A stretch of DNA of 64,000 bases from Streptomyces sp. AV19 (GCF_015999245.1 NZ_JAEAMR010000007.1:189855-253854), one strand, 5' to 3'. Counted from the first letter of the stretch, positions 1 to 8,809 are shown. The notes: generated from the letters alone by a model not told the origin. Numbers and translations are program-made.

Positions 1-530
1 TCGCCGACCATGGCGAGCGCGACGACGTCGTCCCCCTTGAGGCGGGCGGCGTGCGCCAGGCCGACGGCGTGCGGGAGTTGGGTGGCCAGCGGGGTGCAGA
101 GGGGGGCCACGCGGTGCTCGCGCGGGTCGTAGCCTGTGTGCCAGTCGCCGCGCAGCAGGGTCAGGGCCTGGACGGGGTCGAGGCCGCGGGCTATGGCGGC
201 GAGGGTGTCGCGGTAGCTGGGGAAGAGCCAGTCGCGCTCCTCCAGGGCGAGGGCGGCGGCGACCTGGCACGCCTCCTGGCCGGAGGAGGAGGGGTAGACC
301 GCCAGCCTGCCCTGCCGGGTCAGGGCGGTGGCCTGGGTGTTGTAGCGGCGGCCGCGCACCAGGTGCCCGTGGAGCAGCCGCAGGAACGCGGGGTCGAGCG
401 CCTCGGCGGCGGGGGTGCCCAGCAGCCGGTACGGCTCGGCGTCGGGCAGCAGCGGCGCGGGGTCGGTGCGGGGCCGCCAGGCCCGGGACGGGGGCGGCCG
501 GTGCGAACCGGGCTGCTCCAGGACCGTCAT
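1..530 (-). CDS. bkdA: Branched-chain 2-oxoacid dehydrogenase E1 component, alpha subunit (partial, 3' end outside window)
   Basis: This is the N-terminal part, about 176 residues, of a thiamine-diphosphate-dependent 2-oxoacid dehydrogenase E1 alpha chain. The enzyme decarboxylates branched-chain 2-oxoacids and passes the acyl group to the lipoyl E2 subunit. Seen: ATG at 530, then the family blocks RRYNTQATALTRQGRLAVYP, SSSGQEACQVAAAL, DWLFPSYRD and LPHAVGLAHAARLKG. The window edge cuts it at VVALAMVGD, the start of the ThDP-binding GDG motif. A TetR-type palindrome lies 55 bp upstream (585-598) and a divergent Lrp/AsnC gene follows, an arrangement typical of bkd operons. A pyruvate- or acetoin-type E1 alpha cannot be excluded without the rest of the protein, so the symbol is tentative. 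Confidence 0.8.
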   Translation of the reverse strand, partial: MTVLEQPGSHRPPPSRAWRPRTDPAPLLPDAEPYRLLGTPAAEALDPAFLRLLHGHLVRGRRYNTQATALTRQGRLAVYPSSSGQEACQVAAALALEERDWLFPSYRDTLAAIARGLDPVQALTLLRGDWHTGYDPREHRVAPLCTPLATQLPHAVGLAHAARLKGDDVVALAMVG

Positions 531-584
531 GACGAGCACCTCCTCGGGAACGAGCATGACCGGAAAGCACCCTGTGCTCTCCCT

Positions 585-598
585 ACCGATTGTTCGGT
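585..598. promoter_or_regulatory. Candidate PaaR/TetR operator 1 (upstream of E1-alpha)
   Basis: The sequence ACCGATTGTTCGGT has ACCGA/TCGGT arms around a 4-bp centre. The same arms occur at 3759-3772 and 8868-8881, each just upstream of phenylacetate genes. It lies 55 bp before the E1-alpha start. Assigning it to the TetR protein encoded at 1589-2179 is inference. Confidence 0.6.
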
Positions 599-632
599 CG
601 TCGGGGCATTTTGGCTACAGGCGGCCTCAGCC

Positions 633-654
633 TGTGGACAAACGGTTTTCCACA
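633..654. other. Inverted pair of DnaA boxes
   Basis: TGTGGACAA (633-641; its complement TTGTCCACA is the Streptomyces consensus DnaA box) is followed 4 bp later by TTTTCCACA (646-654) in the opposite orientation. It sits in the divergent E1-alpha/Lrp promoter region, about 44 kb from oriC. It could titrate DnaA or affect transcription of the flanking genes. DnaA binding is inferred from sequence alone. Confidence 0.55.
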
Positions 655-699
655 GCCTGAGATATGAACAGCGCGTCCATGAAGGGGAGGCATGGCGGT

Positions 700-1215
700 A
701 TGCGGGACGAACAGATGGCCAGTTCAGCCAATTCGAGCCACAGAGCACCGGCCCGACCGCTCGACGAGATCGACCGCTCGATCCTGCACATGCTCCAGAC
801 CGACGGCCGGGCCTCGATACGGTCGGTGGCCGAACGCGTCCACGTGTCGCGCGCCAACGCGTACGCGCGCGTGAACCGGCTCATCGACGACGGGGTGATA
901 CGGGGCTTCGCGGCCCGCATCGACCAGGAGCGGGCCGGGCAGGGCGCGTCGGCCTACATCACGCTGAAGATCGTGCAGAACTCCTGGCGGACGGTGCGGG
1001 ACAAGCTCCGCGCGCTGCCGGGCGCGGCCCACATCGCCCTGGTGAGCGGGGACTTCGACGTCCTGCTGCTGGTGCACACCAAGGACAACCGGGCACTGCG
1101 GGAGCTGGTGCTCACCCGCATCCAGGCGATCGACGAGGTGCTGACCACCCGCACGCTGCTGGTCTTCGAGGAGCAGGACCTCGAGGAACGGGACCCCAAG
1201 GAGGGCCCCGGCTGA
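700..1215 (+). CDS. Lrp/AsnC-family transcriptional regulator
   Basis: A feast/famine regulator of 171 residues. The N-terminal winged helix includes LDEIDRSILHMLQTDGRASI and the recognition segment VSRANAYARVNRLIDDGVI. The C-terminal RAM domain has the alpha-beta sandwich that binds amino acids and mediates oligomerisation. ATG 700 is chosen because GGGAGG lies 9 nt upstream; ATGs at 664 and 679 are in frame but lack a ribosome site. It is divergent from the branched-chain 2-oxoacid dehydrogenase gene, so a BkdR-like role controlling branched-chain amino acid catabolism is likely, by analogy with other actinomycetes. The direction of control (activation or repression) cannot be read from the sequence. 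Confidence 0.85.
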   Translation: MRDEQMASSANSSHRAPARPLDEIDRSILHMLQTDGRASIRSVAERVHVSRANAYARVNRLIDDGVIRGFAARIDQERAGQGASAYITLKIVQNSWRTVRDKLRALPGAAHIALVSGDFDVLLLVHTKDNRALRELVLTRIQAIDEVLTTRTLLVFEEQDLEERDPKEGPG

Positions 1216-1588
1216 CCACCGCCCCGGACGGACCGGCGGGTGGCCGGACGGCTGGGACGTACGGCAGCGAGCCGGCCCGGACGGCCGCACGGATGGCGGC
1301 GGTACGGACGGCGGGGCGGTACGGACGGCGGCGGTACGGCACGCTCCGGCCCTCGCACGACGCCGCGCGCCCCTCGCCGACGGCCCGGCGGCCCACCGCC
1401 CGACGGCTCCTGCCGGCCCCGGCGGGCCCACGGCCCCGCCCCGCTCGACCGCCCCCGCGGCTCAGCGGCCCTGTGCCTCAGCGGCCCCGCGGCCCCCGCT
1501 CGATCACCTCTGCGGCCCAGCAGCCCCGCGGCCCAGCGGTCCCGCGGCCCGGCAGCCCGCCGGCCCGGCACTCGATCGCCCGAGCGAC
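1216..1588. other. Intergenic, GC-rich low-complexity stretch
   Basis: This lies between the convergent Lrp and TetR genes. No gene is supported. It carries short direct repeats built from GGCGGTACGG and GGCCCCGCGGCCC units and almost no A or T. The open frames through it look like composition artefacts. Confidence 0.6.
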
Positions 1589-2179
1589 TCAGCGATCCCG
1601 CAAGCCCGCGAACGCCGTCAGGATCACCGCGTCCGCCACCTCCTGGCTGGTGGCCGCGCCCCGGCGCTGCGGCCGGTACCACTCCACCACCGAGTTGATC
1701 ATGCCGAAGAGCAGCCGGGTGGCCAGCCGGACGTCGACGTCGGGCCGCAGGTCGCCGTCGGCAGCGGCCTCCTTGAGCAGGTCCGCGACGCGGTGGTCGA
1801 AGTCGCGGCGGCGCTCCATCGCCCAGCGCTCGGTGTCCGTGTTGCCCCGGACGCGCAGCAGCAGCGTCACATAGGGCAGTTCGGCGATGAGCACCTCGAC
1901 GGTGCGCCGGGTGACGTACTCGAGCCGGTCCACCGCGCGGCCGCCGGTGGCGCCCGGCTCGTCCAGCACGGCGAAGAGCCCGTCGAGGGCGCGGCTTATG
2001 GCCAGCCGGAGGAGCTCCTCCTTGCCCTTGACGTGGTGGTAGATCGAGGACTTGGAGATCCCGGCCGCCTTGGAGAGGTGCTCCATCGACGTGCCGTCGT
2101 AGCCGCGCTCGTTGAACACCGCTACGGCGACCGCGAGCAGCGATTCTGGCGTGTAGGTGTCGCGCTTGGCCATGGTCAT
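1589..2179 (-). CDS. TetR-family regulator, probable phenylacetate repressor (PaaR-like)
   Basis: A 196-residue TetR repressor. Its N-terminal helix-turn-helix runs from TSMEHLSKAAGIS to KSSIYHHVKGKEELL, and the C-terminal ligand domain is of ordinary length. The ATG at 2179 overlaps the stop of the upstream 3-hydroxyacyl-CoA dehydrogenase gene as ATGA, so the two are translationally coupled; a second ATG lies at 2173. Three copies of an ACCGA-N4-TCGGT palindrome in this window stand before its own operon, paaN, paaABCDE and the E1-alpha gene. Corynebacterial PaaR is a TetR repressor of paa genes released by phenylacetyl-CoA, and its reported core motif (from memory) ACCGNNCGNNCGGT fits two of the three sites. 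Autoregulation is inferred. Confidence 0.8.
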   Translation of the reverse strand: MTMAKRDTYTPESLLAVAVAVFNERGYDGTSMEHLSKAAGISKSSIYHHVKGKEELLRLAISRALDGLFAVLDEPGATGGRAVDRLEYVTRRTVEVLIAELPYVTLLLRVRGNTDTERWAMERRRDFDHRVADLLKEAAADGDLRPDVDVRLATRLLFGMINSVVEWYRPQRRGAATSQEVADAVILTAFAGLRDR

Positions 2180-3702
2180 GATTGAAGCAGGCTCTCCTTG
2201 ACGGCCGCACGGCGGCGGAGCGGCTGGGACGGGGCGTAGCGGCCGCCCGGGTACTCGAACTCCATGTTCTGCAGGAACCGGCGGACCCACTCGACGTCGA
2301 GCTCCCGGCCCCACTCCAGCGGCCCGCGCGGGTAGTTCACGCCGAGGCGCATGGCGGTGTCGATGTCCTCCCGCGAGGCCACGCCACGGCCGGCGGCGTC
2401 CTCGGCGAGGTCGACGATCAGGGCGACGGTCCGCGCGACGATCATGCCGGGGACGTCGTCGACGACGCTGACACGCTTGCCGAGCGCCTGGAAGAGGCCG
2501 GTCGCGGCCCGCACGTCGGCCGGGGAGGCCGTCGGCGAGGCCGCGAGGGCGACGCGCTCGCAGCGCCGGTAGTCCAGGGCGAGGTCGACGTAGATGTTCG
2601 GCCGCTCCGCCTCGGAGGCGGCCGCGTACCCCTCGGTGAGCGTCAGCCGGGCGCCGCCCGGCAGCACGAGGTGGCCGTAATCGCCGTAGTCGGGCTCGAC
2701 CCTGGTGACGCCGATCCCCGCCGCCTCGATCAGCTCGGGCAGGACGGCCGCGGGCGGGGGCAGCTCGCCGTGCAGCGTGACCGCGCCGGGCGCCTTCTCC
2801 GGCCCGGCCGTGTGCGGCTCCGGCCGCTCCGCGCCCTCCGCGTGGTCGTACCAGCCGCGCCCGCTCTTGCGCCCCAGCAGCCCCGCCTCGACCAGGCGCC
2901 GCTGGGCGAGGGACGGCGTGAACTTCGGGCTGTGGAAGAACGCCTCGTACACCGAACGGGTGACGGCCTCGTTCACGTCCTGGCCGATGAGGTCGGTCAG
3001 CTCGAAGGGGCCCATCGCGAAGCCGCCGCTCCCGCGCAGCACGGCGTCGACGGTCGCCGGGTCGGCGGCGCGCTCCTCGAGGAGCCGGAAGGCCTCGGCG
3101 TAGAAGGGCCGGGCCACCCGGTTGACGACGAAGCCGGGGGTGTCGGCGCAGCGCACCGGCGTCTTGCCCCAGGCCGCCGCGGTGGCCTGCGCGACGTCGG
3201 CCGCCGCCGGGTCCGTGGCGTGGCCGCTGACGACCTCGACGAGCGGCAGCAGCGGGGCGGGGTTGAAGAAGTGCATTCCCACCAGCCGGCCGGGACGGCG
3301 CAGCGGGCCCGCGACGGCCGTCACCGGCAGGGACGAGGTGTTGGTGGCGAGCAGGCAGCCGTCGCCGACGACGGCCTCCAGCTCGGTGAACAGCCGCTGC
3401 TTGACGTCGAGTCGCTCGACGACGGCCTCGATCACCAGCGCCGACCCGGCGAGCCCGGCGAGCTCCGCGACCGGACGCAGCCGGCCCCGCGCCGCGGCCC
3501 GCTCGCCCTCGGTCATCCTGCCCTTGGCGACCAGCCGGTCCAGCCGCGCCCCGACGGCTGCCGCGGCCTCCTCCGCCCGGCCGGGCACCGCGTCGTACAG
3601 CCGCACGGGGTGGCCCGCGACGAGGGCGACCTGGGCGATTCCCTGGCCCATCGTGCCCGCGCCGACGACGGACACGGTGCGCTCCGGCTCGATTGCGGTC
3701 AT
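2176..3702 (-). CDS. 3-hydroxyacyl-CoA dehydrogenase, phenylacetate degradation type
   Basis: A 508-residue NAD-dependent 3-hydroxyacyl-CoA dehydrogenase, probably oxidising 3-hydroxyadipyl-CoA in the lower phenylacetate pathway (the PaaH/PaaC step). The Rossmann fold starts at residue 10 with GAGTMG at 14-19. The catalytic histidine lies in MHFFNPAP near residue 144. A first C-terminal 3HCDH domain contains GFVVNRVARPF. A second, degenerate copy near the C-terminus contains GMIVARTVALIVDLAEDA and GVNYPRGPLEW, as in the long PaaH-type enzymes. It heads an operon with the coupled TetR gene, and an operator lies 57 bp upstream. A general beta-oxidation role is the alternative. Confidence 0.85.
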   Translation of the reverse strand: MTAIEPERTVSVVGAGTMGQGIAQVALVAGHPVRLYDAVPGRAEEAAAAVGARLDRLVAKGRMTEGERAAARGRLRPVAELAGLAGSALVIEAVVERLDVKQRLFTELEAVVGDGCLLATNTSSLPVTAVAGPLRRPGRLVGMHFFNPAPLLPLVEVVSGHATDPAAADVAQATAAAWGKTPVRCADTPGFVVNRVARPFYAEAFRLLEERAADPATVDAVLRGSGGFAMGPFELTDLIGQDVNEAVTRSVYEAFFHSPKFTPSLAQRRLVEAGLLGRKSGRGWYDHAEGAERPEPHTAGPEKAPGAVTLHGELPPPAAVLPELIEAAGIGVTRVEPDYGDYGHLVLPGGARLTLTEGYAAASEAERPNIYVDLALDYRRCERVALAASPTASPADVRAATGLFQALGKRVSVVDDVPGMIVARTVALIVDLAEDAAGRGVASREDIDTAMRLGVNYPRGPLEWGRELDVEWVRRFLQNMEFEYPGGRYAPSQPLRRRAAVKESLLQS

Positions 3703-3758
3703 GTCTGTGATCCTCCCCGATGGGGTGCGGGCGGATTCTCCCGGGCCCCCTTGTCCCG

Positions 3759-3772
3759 ACCGATCGTTCGGT
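3759..3772. promoter_or_regulatory. Candidate PaaR/TetR operator 2 (dehydrogenase/paaN divergent promoters)
   Basis: ACCGATCGTTCGGT is the exact reverse complement of the site at 8868-8881. It sits between the divergent 3-hydroxyacyl-CoA dehydrogenase (start 3702) and paaN (start 3872) genes, where one bound repressor could control both. The protein that binds it is inferred. Confidence 0.75.
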
Positions 3773-3871
3773 TAATGTATCTGGCGGGTACGACAACGGC
3801 ACCCCGCCGTGCGCGCCCGGCGCCATGCACCAGCCGCATCCGAGTTCCGCCCGACGAGGAGTTGGTCAGCC

Positions 3872-5563
3872 GTGACTGCCGCACTCACCACCGACCAGTT
3901 GACCGAGAGGCACGCCGCCACGCTCGACACGGCCCTCGACACGATCCGCACCCGCGCCTACTGGTCCCCCCACCCCGAACACCCCAAGGCCTACGGGGAG
4001 AACGGCACGCTGGACGCGGCGGCGGGCCAGGCCGCCTTCGAGGCCCTGCGCGAGCGCCGGTTCGAGCTCGACCAGCCCGGCACGGACGGCTGGACGGGCT
4101 CCGAGGTCTCGCCCTACGGCCCCCGGCTGGGCATCGAGTACCCGCACGCCGACATCACGGTGCTGCTCCCCGCGATGCGCTCGGCGATGCGCCCCTGGCG
4201 CGAGGCCGGCCCGCGCACACGGGCGCTGGTCTGTCTGGAGATCATCCGGCGGATCAACGCCCGGACGCACGAGATCGCGCACGCCGTCATGCACACCAGC
4301 GGCCAGGCGTTCATGATGGCGTTCCAGGCCGGCGGGCCGCACGCGCAGGACCGGGGGCTGGAGGCCGTCGCCTACGCCTACGCCGCGCAGGCCGAGGTGG
4401 AGCGGACGACGGAGTGGGTCAAACCGCAGGGCAAGCGCGAACCGCTGAAGCTGGCCAAGGAGTTCACCGCCGTGCCGCGCGGCATCGCCCTGGTCATCGG
4501 CTGCAACACCTTCCCCACCTGGAACGGCTACCCCGGCCTGTTCGCCTCCCTCGCCACCGGCAACCCCGTCCTCGTCAAGCCGCACCCGCGCGCGGTCCTG
4601 CCGCTCGCCCTGACCGTGCGCATCGCACGCGAGGTGCTGGGCGAGGCCGGCTTCTCCCCCGACCTGGTGGCGCTCGCCGCCGAGCGGGACGGCGAGGGCA
4701 TCGCGAAGACGCTGGCCGTCCACCCCGACGTCCGGATCGTCGACTACACCGGCTCCACCGCCTTCGGCGACTGGCTGGAGACCAACGCCCGCCAGGCGCA
4801 GGTCTTCACGGAGAAGGCCGGCGTCAACACGATCGTCGTCGACTCCACCGCCGACTACCGGGGCATGCTCTCCAACCTGGCCTTCTCCCTCTCCCTCTAC
4901 AGCGGCCAGATGTGCACCACCCCGCAGAACCTGCTGATCCCGCGCGGCGGCATCGCGACCGACGCGGGTCACAAGACGTACGACGAGGTGGTGGCCGATC
5001 TGGCCGCCGCGATCGGGCAGTTGCTGGGCGACGACGCCCGCGCCAACGCCCTCCTCGGCGCGATCGTCAACGACCAGGTCAAGGAACGCATCGACGCGGC
5101 CGCCCGGATCGGTGAACTCGCCCTCGCCTCACGGACGGTCGCCAACCCCGACTTCCCGGACGCGACCGTCCGCACCCCGGTCGTCGTCAAGCTCGACGGC
5201 GCCAAGCCGGACGCCGAGGCGGCGTACTTCTCGGAATGCTTCGGCCCGGTCTCCTTCGCCGTGGCCGTGGACTCCACGGCGGAAGCGGTGGAGCTGCTGC
5301 GCCGCACGATCCGCGAGAAGGGCGCGATGACCGTCGGCGCGTACACGACCTCGGCGGAGGCGGAGCAACTGATCGAACAGGCCTGCCTGGAGGAGTCCGC
5401 CCAGCTCTCCCTGAACCTCACCGGCGGCGTCTACGTCAACCAGACAGCGGCGTTCTCCGACTACCACGGCACGGGCGGCAACCCGTCGGCGAACGCGGCG
5501 CTGTGCGACGGGGCGTTCGTGGCGTCCCGCTTCAGGACGGTGGAGGTACGCCGGGAGGGGTGA
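3872..5563 (+). CDS. paaN: Phenylacetic acid degradation protein PaaN (aldehyde dehydrogenase family)
   Basis: A 563-residue member of the aldehyde dehydrogenase superfamily, PaaN group; it is thought to oxidise the ring-opened semialdehyde in phenylacetate breakdown. Seen: an N-terminal PaaN-specific stretch beginning TAALTTDQLTERHAATLDTA, a NAD-binding segment GCNTFPTWNGYPGLFASLAT and KPHPRAVLP, the glycine motif DYTGSTAFGDWLE and the active-site region around SGQMCTTPQNL. The start is GTG 3872 with a GAGGAG site about 8 nt upstream; an earlier in-frame start at 3809 has none. Operator 2 lies 100 bp upstream and a strong hairpin follows at 5606-5630. It has no hydratase domain like that of PaaZ. 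Confidence 0.88.
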   Translation: MTAALTTDQLTERHAATLDTALDTIRTRAYWSPHPEHPKAYGENGTLDAAAGQAAFEALRERRFELDQPGTDGWTGSEVSPYGPRLGIEYPHADITVLLPAMRSAMRPWREAGPRTRALVCLEIIRRINARTHEIAHAVMHTSGQAFMMAFQAGGPHAQDRGLEAVAYAYAAQAEVERTTEWVKPQGKREPLKLAKEFTAVPRGIALVIGCNTFPTWNGYPGLFASLATGNPVLVKPHPRAVLPLALTVRIAREVLGEAGFSPDLVALAAERDGEGIAKTLAVHPDVRIVDYTGSTAFGDWLETNARQAQVFTEKAGVNTIVVDSTADYRGMLSNLAFSLSLYSGQMCTTPQNLLIPRGGIATDAGHKTYDEVVADLAAAIGQLLGDDARANALLGAIVNDQVKERIDAAARIGELALASRTVANPDFPDATVRTPVVVKLDGAKPDAEAAYFSECFGPVSFAVAVDSTAEAVELLRRTIREKGAMTVGAYTTSAEAEQLIEQACLEESAQLSLNLTGGVYVNQTAAFSDYHGTGGNPSANAALCDGAFVASRFRTVEVRREG

Positions 5564-5905
5564 GCGCGCGGGCGGGGGGTGCCCCTGTCCCGCCCTTTCC
5601 CCGTTTCCCCAGGGGCTGTGCCCCTGGGGAACCCCCGCTGCGCGCGGGCGCGGGGGCTCACAATCAGCCTGTCCGGCGTTTGAGGACAACCGCGCGGAGC
5701 GCGGTTTCGGGGGCCAGGGGGCGAAGCCCCCGATCCAACCCCGCAGGGCCGGGGCGTAGACCCACACCGCGCGGAGCGCACCGTCAAGCCGGGGCGCAGG
5801 CCCCGCAACGCCGCCCGAAGGGCGGTTCGGGCCCGGGGCGCAGCCCCGGAGGAAACGGTGAAAGTGGGGGTACCCCCTCTGGGGGAGGGTCTGGGGGCAC
5901 CCTCC
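5564..5905. repeat. Intergenic inverted-repeat element, copy 1
   Basis: The gap between convergent paaN and trmH is filled with nested GC palindromes. Two blocks recur almost unchanged at 12560-12637: 5669-5703 (GTCCGGCGTTTGAGGACAAC followed by CGCGCGGAGCGCG) and 5851-5889 (GAAACGGTGAAAGTGGGGGT followed by a palindromic tail). In this copy they are separated by about 147 bp of further palindromes absent from copy 2. No gene is seen. A bidirectional terminator or REP-like role is inferred. Confidence 0.65.
5606..5630 (+). terminator. Hairpin terminator after paaN
   Basis: A perfect 11-bp stem (TCCCCAGGGGC with its complement) around a TGT loop begins 42 bp after the paaN stop. There is no U-tract, as is common in streptomycetes. 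Confidence 0.6.
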
Positions 5906-6676
5906 CTACCCGGCAGGCACCCCCACCGGCCCACCACCCCAGTGGAACAACGCCATCGCCACACTCGTCGCGAGGTTATAACTCGACACCTGCGCCCGCA
6001 TCGGCAGCGAAACCACCCGATCCGCCCGCCCCCGCAACTCCTCCGACACCCCATGCCGTTCGGACCCGAACACCAGCACCGCGTCATCGGGAAGAGCCAC
6101 CGACCGAATGTCGTCCCCGTCCGCGTCCAACGCGAACATGGGCCCCTCCGGCACGCCTCCCGCCGGCACCCGCTCCACCGCCGTCGCGAAGTGCAACCCC
6201 GCCCCGGCCCGCACGGCGTTCTGATGCCACGGATCGAGATCCCCGGTGGTGACCACCCCCGTCACCCCGAACCCCGCGGCCAGCCGCACCACGGCCCCCA
6301 CGTTCCCCAGGTTCCGCGGGTTGTCGAGGACGACGACGGGCGCGCGCCGCGGCCGGGCCGCCAGCGCGGCCAGGTTCGCGCCCCGCGCCGGCCGCACCGC
6401 GAGCCCCGCGACCTCCGTCGTGTGCCCCCGGGGCACCAGCGAGCGCAGGACCGCCCGGTCCACCTCCACCATCAGCGCGTCGAGCGCCGCCGAGACGTCC
6501 GGGGCCAGCCGCCCGGCCAGCTCCAGCACCCCGCCCCGGTCACTGGTGACGACGGGCCCCACCTCGGCCCCGAACCGCAGCGCGTGCTTGAGCGCATGGA
6601 ATCCGTCGAGCAGCACGGCCGACGGGGCCAGCTCGCCCCACTGCCGCACGGCGATACCGGTCGCGTCCTCGGTCAT
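5906..6676 (-). CDS. TrmH/SpoU-family RNA 2'-O-methyltransferase
   Basis: A 256-residue SPOUT-class methyltransferase that would transfer a methyl group from S-adenosylmethionine to a ribose 2'-OH of tRNA or rRNA. The three SpoU motifs are visible in the C-terminal half: VVVLDNPRNLGNVGAVVRLA (motif 1), LVFGSERHGVSEEL (motif 2) and LPMRAQVSSYNLATSVAMAL (motif 3). The N-terminal 110 residues form a substrate-recognition region without a clear L30e signature. The ATG at 6676 follows GGTTGAGGGT. Its target nucleotide cannot be deduced from the sequence. It converges with paaN across the repeat element at 5564-5905. Confidence 0.88.
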   Translation of the reverse strand: MTEDATGIAVRQWGELAPSAVLLDGFHALKHALRFGAEVGPVVTSDRGGVLELAGRLAPDVSAALDALMVEVDRAVLRSLVPRGHTTEVAGLAVRPARGANLAALAARPRRAPVVVLDNPRNLGNVGAVVRLAAGFGVTGVVTTGDLDPWHQNAVRAGAGLHFATAVERVPAGGVPEGPMFALDADGDDIRSVALPDDAVLVFGSERHGVSEELRGRADRVVSLPMRAQVSSYNLATSVAMALFHWGGGPVGVPAG

Positions 6677-6720
6677 ACCCTCAACCCTAAGGCCCTGACC
6701 TGGGCACAAAGCCCGGGAGA

Positions 6721-7974
6721 TCAGCCCGCACGCACCCTCTCGTGATCCGCCTCCGCCGCCGCACCGCCCCGCGCCCCGCCCCGCTGCGCGGGAACCCGCG
6801 CGGCCACCCACCGCGCCCGCCCCGCCACGAGCTCCCCCGCCCGCCGCAGCCAGGACGTCGGCAGGAACACCGCGTCCGCGAAGATCATCACGAGCGAGAA
6901 GAACGGCAGCCCCAACAGCACCGCGATGCCCACGTGCTCGACCATCATCAGCACCAGCAGGACGTTCTTCACCCTGCGGTTGAGCAGCGTGAAGGGGAAG
7001 GCCGCCTGCATGGCCACCGTGCCGTAGCTGAGCAGCAGCACGACGACACCGCTGGCCGCGAGCGCGTGCGAGAGCCCGGGCCAGGGCGAGAAGTAGTCCA
7101 GGTGCAGGGGGTAGTAGAGGGCGGTGCCGTCCTGCCAGAGCGAGCCCTGGATCTTGTACCAGCCGGCCGCGCCATAGATCAGACAGACCTCGCCCATGAT
7201 CACCAACAGCGCGGCGTTGTGCAGGAGATGACCGAACGCGGCCATGACCGCCCGCACCTCGCCGCCCGCCAGGTCGTCCCGGAGCCGCACCAGCCACCAC
7301 ACGCCGTGCAGCAGCCACACCGCCCACAGCGCGGCGGCCCAGCCGATGCCCGGGACGGGACCGTGGTCCGTCCACGTCATCGCGGGATCGGCGAACACCG
7401 TCGCCAGAACCAGAGCGACCCCGCAGACGCCCCAGAGCACGACCCCGGTCACGTCCCGCCGCGGATCCCGCGGATCCAATCCGCTCCGGGCCGCCCGCCG
7501 CGCGCGCCGCGCGTCCAGCGACCACACCTGCCCGCACCGCGTGAACACCGTGTAGATCGCCATGAGATGGAGGACGTTGTCCCCGCCGTCGCCCACGAAG
7601 ACGCTGCGGTTCTGCAGCGACAGGACGCCGATCATGTAGAGCACGGACATGGTCCGGGTCCGCCAGCCGAGCATGAACAGCAGGGCGGTGACCATGGCGA
7701 AGAGGTAGACGAGCTTGAACCACCAGCCCTCGCCGGACCACATGAGCACGGTGAACGCGTGGTTGTCGGCGATCAGCCGACGGGCCAGCTCCCAGCTCCA
7801 CGGCGCGTCCGGCCCGTACAGCTCCTGGCCGTTGAACCACTCGCGCACCAGGAAGAACAGCCAGGCGAAGGAGAGGCCGATACGGATCGTGGCCGTCTGG
7901 TACGGGCCGAGGGAGGAGCCGGTGACCCGGGCGAAGGCGTCGGCGCAGGTCCTGCGCCAGGTGGCGGCGCTCAC
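6721..7974 (-). CDS. HTTM domain membrane protein
   Basis: A 417-residue polytopic membrane protein with the HTTM fold, related to the membrane part of vitamin-K-dependent gamma-carboxylase. Segments such as IRIGLSFAWLFFLVREWFNG, LLFMLGWRTRTMSVLYMIG, a cluster with NRSVFVGDGGDNVLHLMAIY, and LLVIMGEVCLIYGAAGWYKI are characteristic of the family. The GTG start at 7974 overlaps the stop of the DUF5819 gene as GTGA, so the two are coupled and probably act together. No catalytic role is established for bacterial HTTM proteins of this type, and the substrate is unknown. The C-terminal tail is basic and alanine-rich. Confidence 0.85.
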   Translation of the reverse strand: MSAATWRRTCADAFARVTGSSLGPYQTATIRIGLSFAWLFFLVREWFNGQELYGPDAPWSWELARRLIADNHAFTVLMWSGEGWWFKLVYLFAMVTALLFMLGWRTRTMSVLYMIGVLSLQNRSVFVGDGGDNVLHLMAIYTVFTRCGQVWSLDARRARRAARSGLDPRDPRRDVTGVVLWGVCGVALVLATVFADPAMTWTDHGPVPGIGWAAALWAVWLLHGVWWLVRLRDDLAGGEVRAVMAAFGHLLHNAALLVIMGEVCLIYGAAGWYKIQGSLWQDGTALYYPLHLDYFSPWPGLSHALAASGVVVLLLSYGTVAMQAAFPFTLLNRRVKNVLLVLMMVEHVGIAVLLGLPFFSLVMIFADAVFLPTSWLRRAGELVAGRARWVAARVPAQRGGARGGAAAEADHERVRAG

Positions 7975-8663
7975 CGGGACCTCACCACGTCCAGGTCGGA
8001 GTCGGTGACCCGCCACCAGCCCAGCTCGCGGTAGGCCGGCTTCGTGGCGGGCTGCCCGGACTGCCCGGCGGCCCACGGCGGCGGTGTGACGGCCGTGGTC
8101 ACGGACCGCAGCTGGACGCGGTGGAGCCGGGTCCCGTCGCGGTCGAGGTCCAGGCGCGCGACCGCGAGCCGCCGCAGGTACTCCTCGGCGAGGTCGCCGC
8201 GCATGCCCGTGGACTGCCCGCGGTCGTCGTGCGTGTTGCCGTAGAAGTCCCAGGCGCGGCGCAGCTCGTTCTGCTGCGTGTGGCTGGGGAGGGGGTTGTG
8301 GAGGATGGCGGCACCGTCCTGGGCGGAGAGGTCGGTCCAGGACGTGAGCCTGGTCCGGCCGTCGGGGCCGGTCACCTGGGCGCGGACCTGGACGGCGATG
8401 TTCTGCTGAAGCGGATTGGGGGCGAAGAACTTCCAGTTCTGCTCGAACTCGGGCAGGACATAGTCGCCTATGGTCGCCGCGTGCTGCTTGCTGATCGTAT
8501 TCGCCGGTGCCACATGCAGGAACATGATCACCAGGTGCGCGGTGGCGGCCAGCGCGACGGCCACGGCGCCCAGCGCGACGATCCAGCGCGCGGGCCGGGA
8601 CAGACCGGCGGGCGCGGGTGCGTCCGCGCCCCCCTCCGGCTCGTGTCCGTCGTCCGTCTCCAT
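7971..8663 (-). CDS. DUF5819 family membrane-anchored protein
   Basis: A 230-residue protein of unknown function. A 20-residue proline- and acid-rich head precedes one N-terminal membrane segment, [20 protein letters not shown]. An extracytoplasmic domain follows, with the family block [20 protein letters not shown] and conserved [13 protein letters not shown]. The ATG at 8663 is the first start without the GC-rich leader. It forms a coupled pair with the HTTM gene downstream, and the two families often occur together, so it may supply an extracellular module to the HTTM partner. The function is not known and none is proposed. Confidence 0.8.
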   Translation of the reverse strand: METDDGHEPEGGADAPAPAGLSRPARWIVALGAVAVALAATAHLVIMFLHVAPANTISKQHAATIGDYVLPEFEQNWKFFAPNPLQQNIAVQVRAQVTGPDGRTRLTSWTDLSAQDGAAILHNPLPSHTQQNELRRAWDFYGNTHDDRGQSTGMRGDLAEEYLRRLAVARLDLDRDGTRLHRVQLRSVTTAVTPPPWAAGQSGQPATKPAYRELGWWRVTDSDLDVVRSR

Positions 8664-8809
8664 CCGCGCCCCGATTCCGCTGCGTTCGTTCCTGTGCCGT
8701 CGCGCGCCGCCGCGCGGCGCCTCCGCCGGTCCGGCGACCGGCCGCAACCGAACGGTACCGAGGCGGTCCCGGCGGCGCAGCGGCCATAGGACCCGATCGC
8801 CCTGTGGCG

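Noticed and set aside
1216..1588. Possible small proteins in the GC-rich gap
   Set aside because: Open frames are only Arg/Pro/Ala-rich translations of repeated GC motifs, with no start signal.
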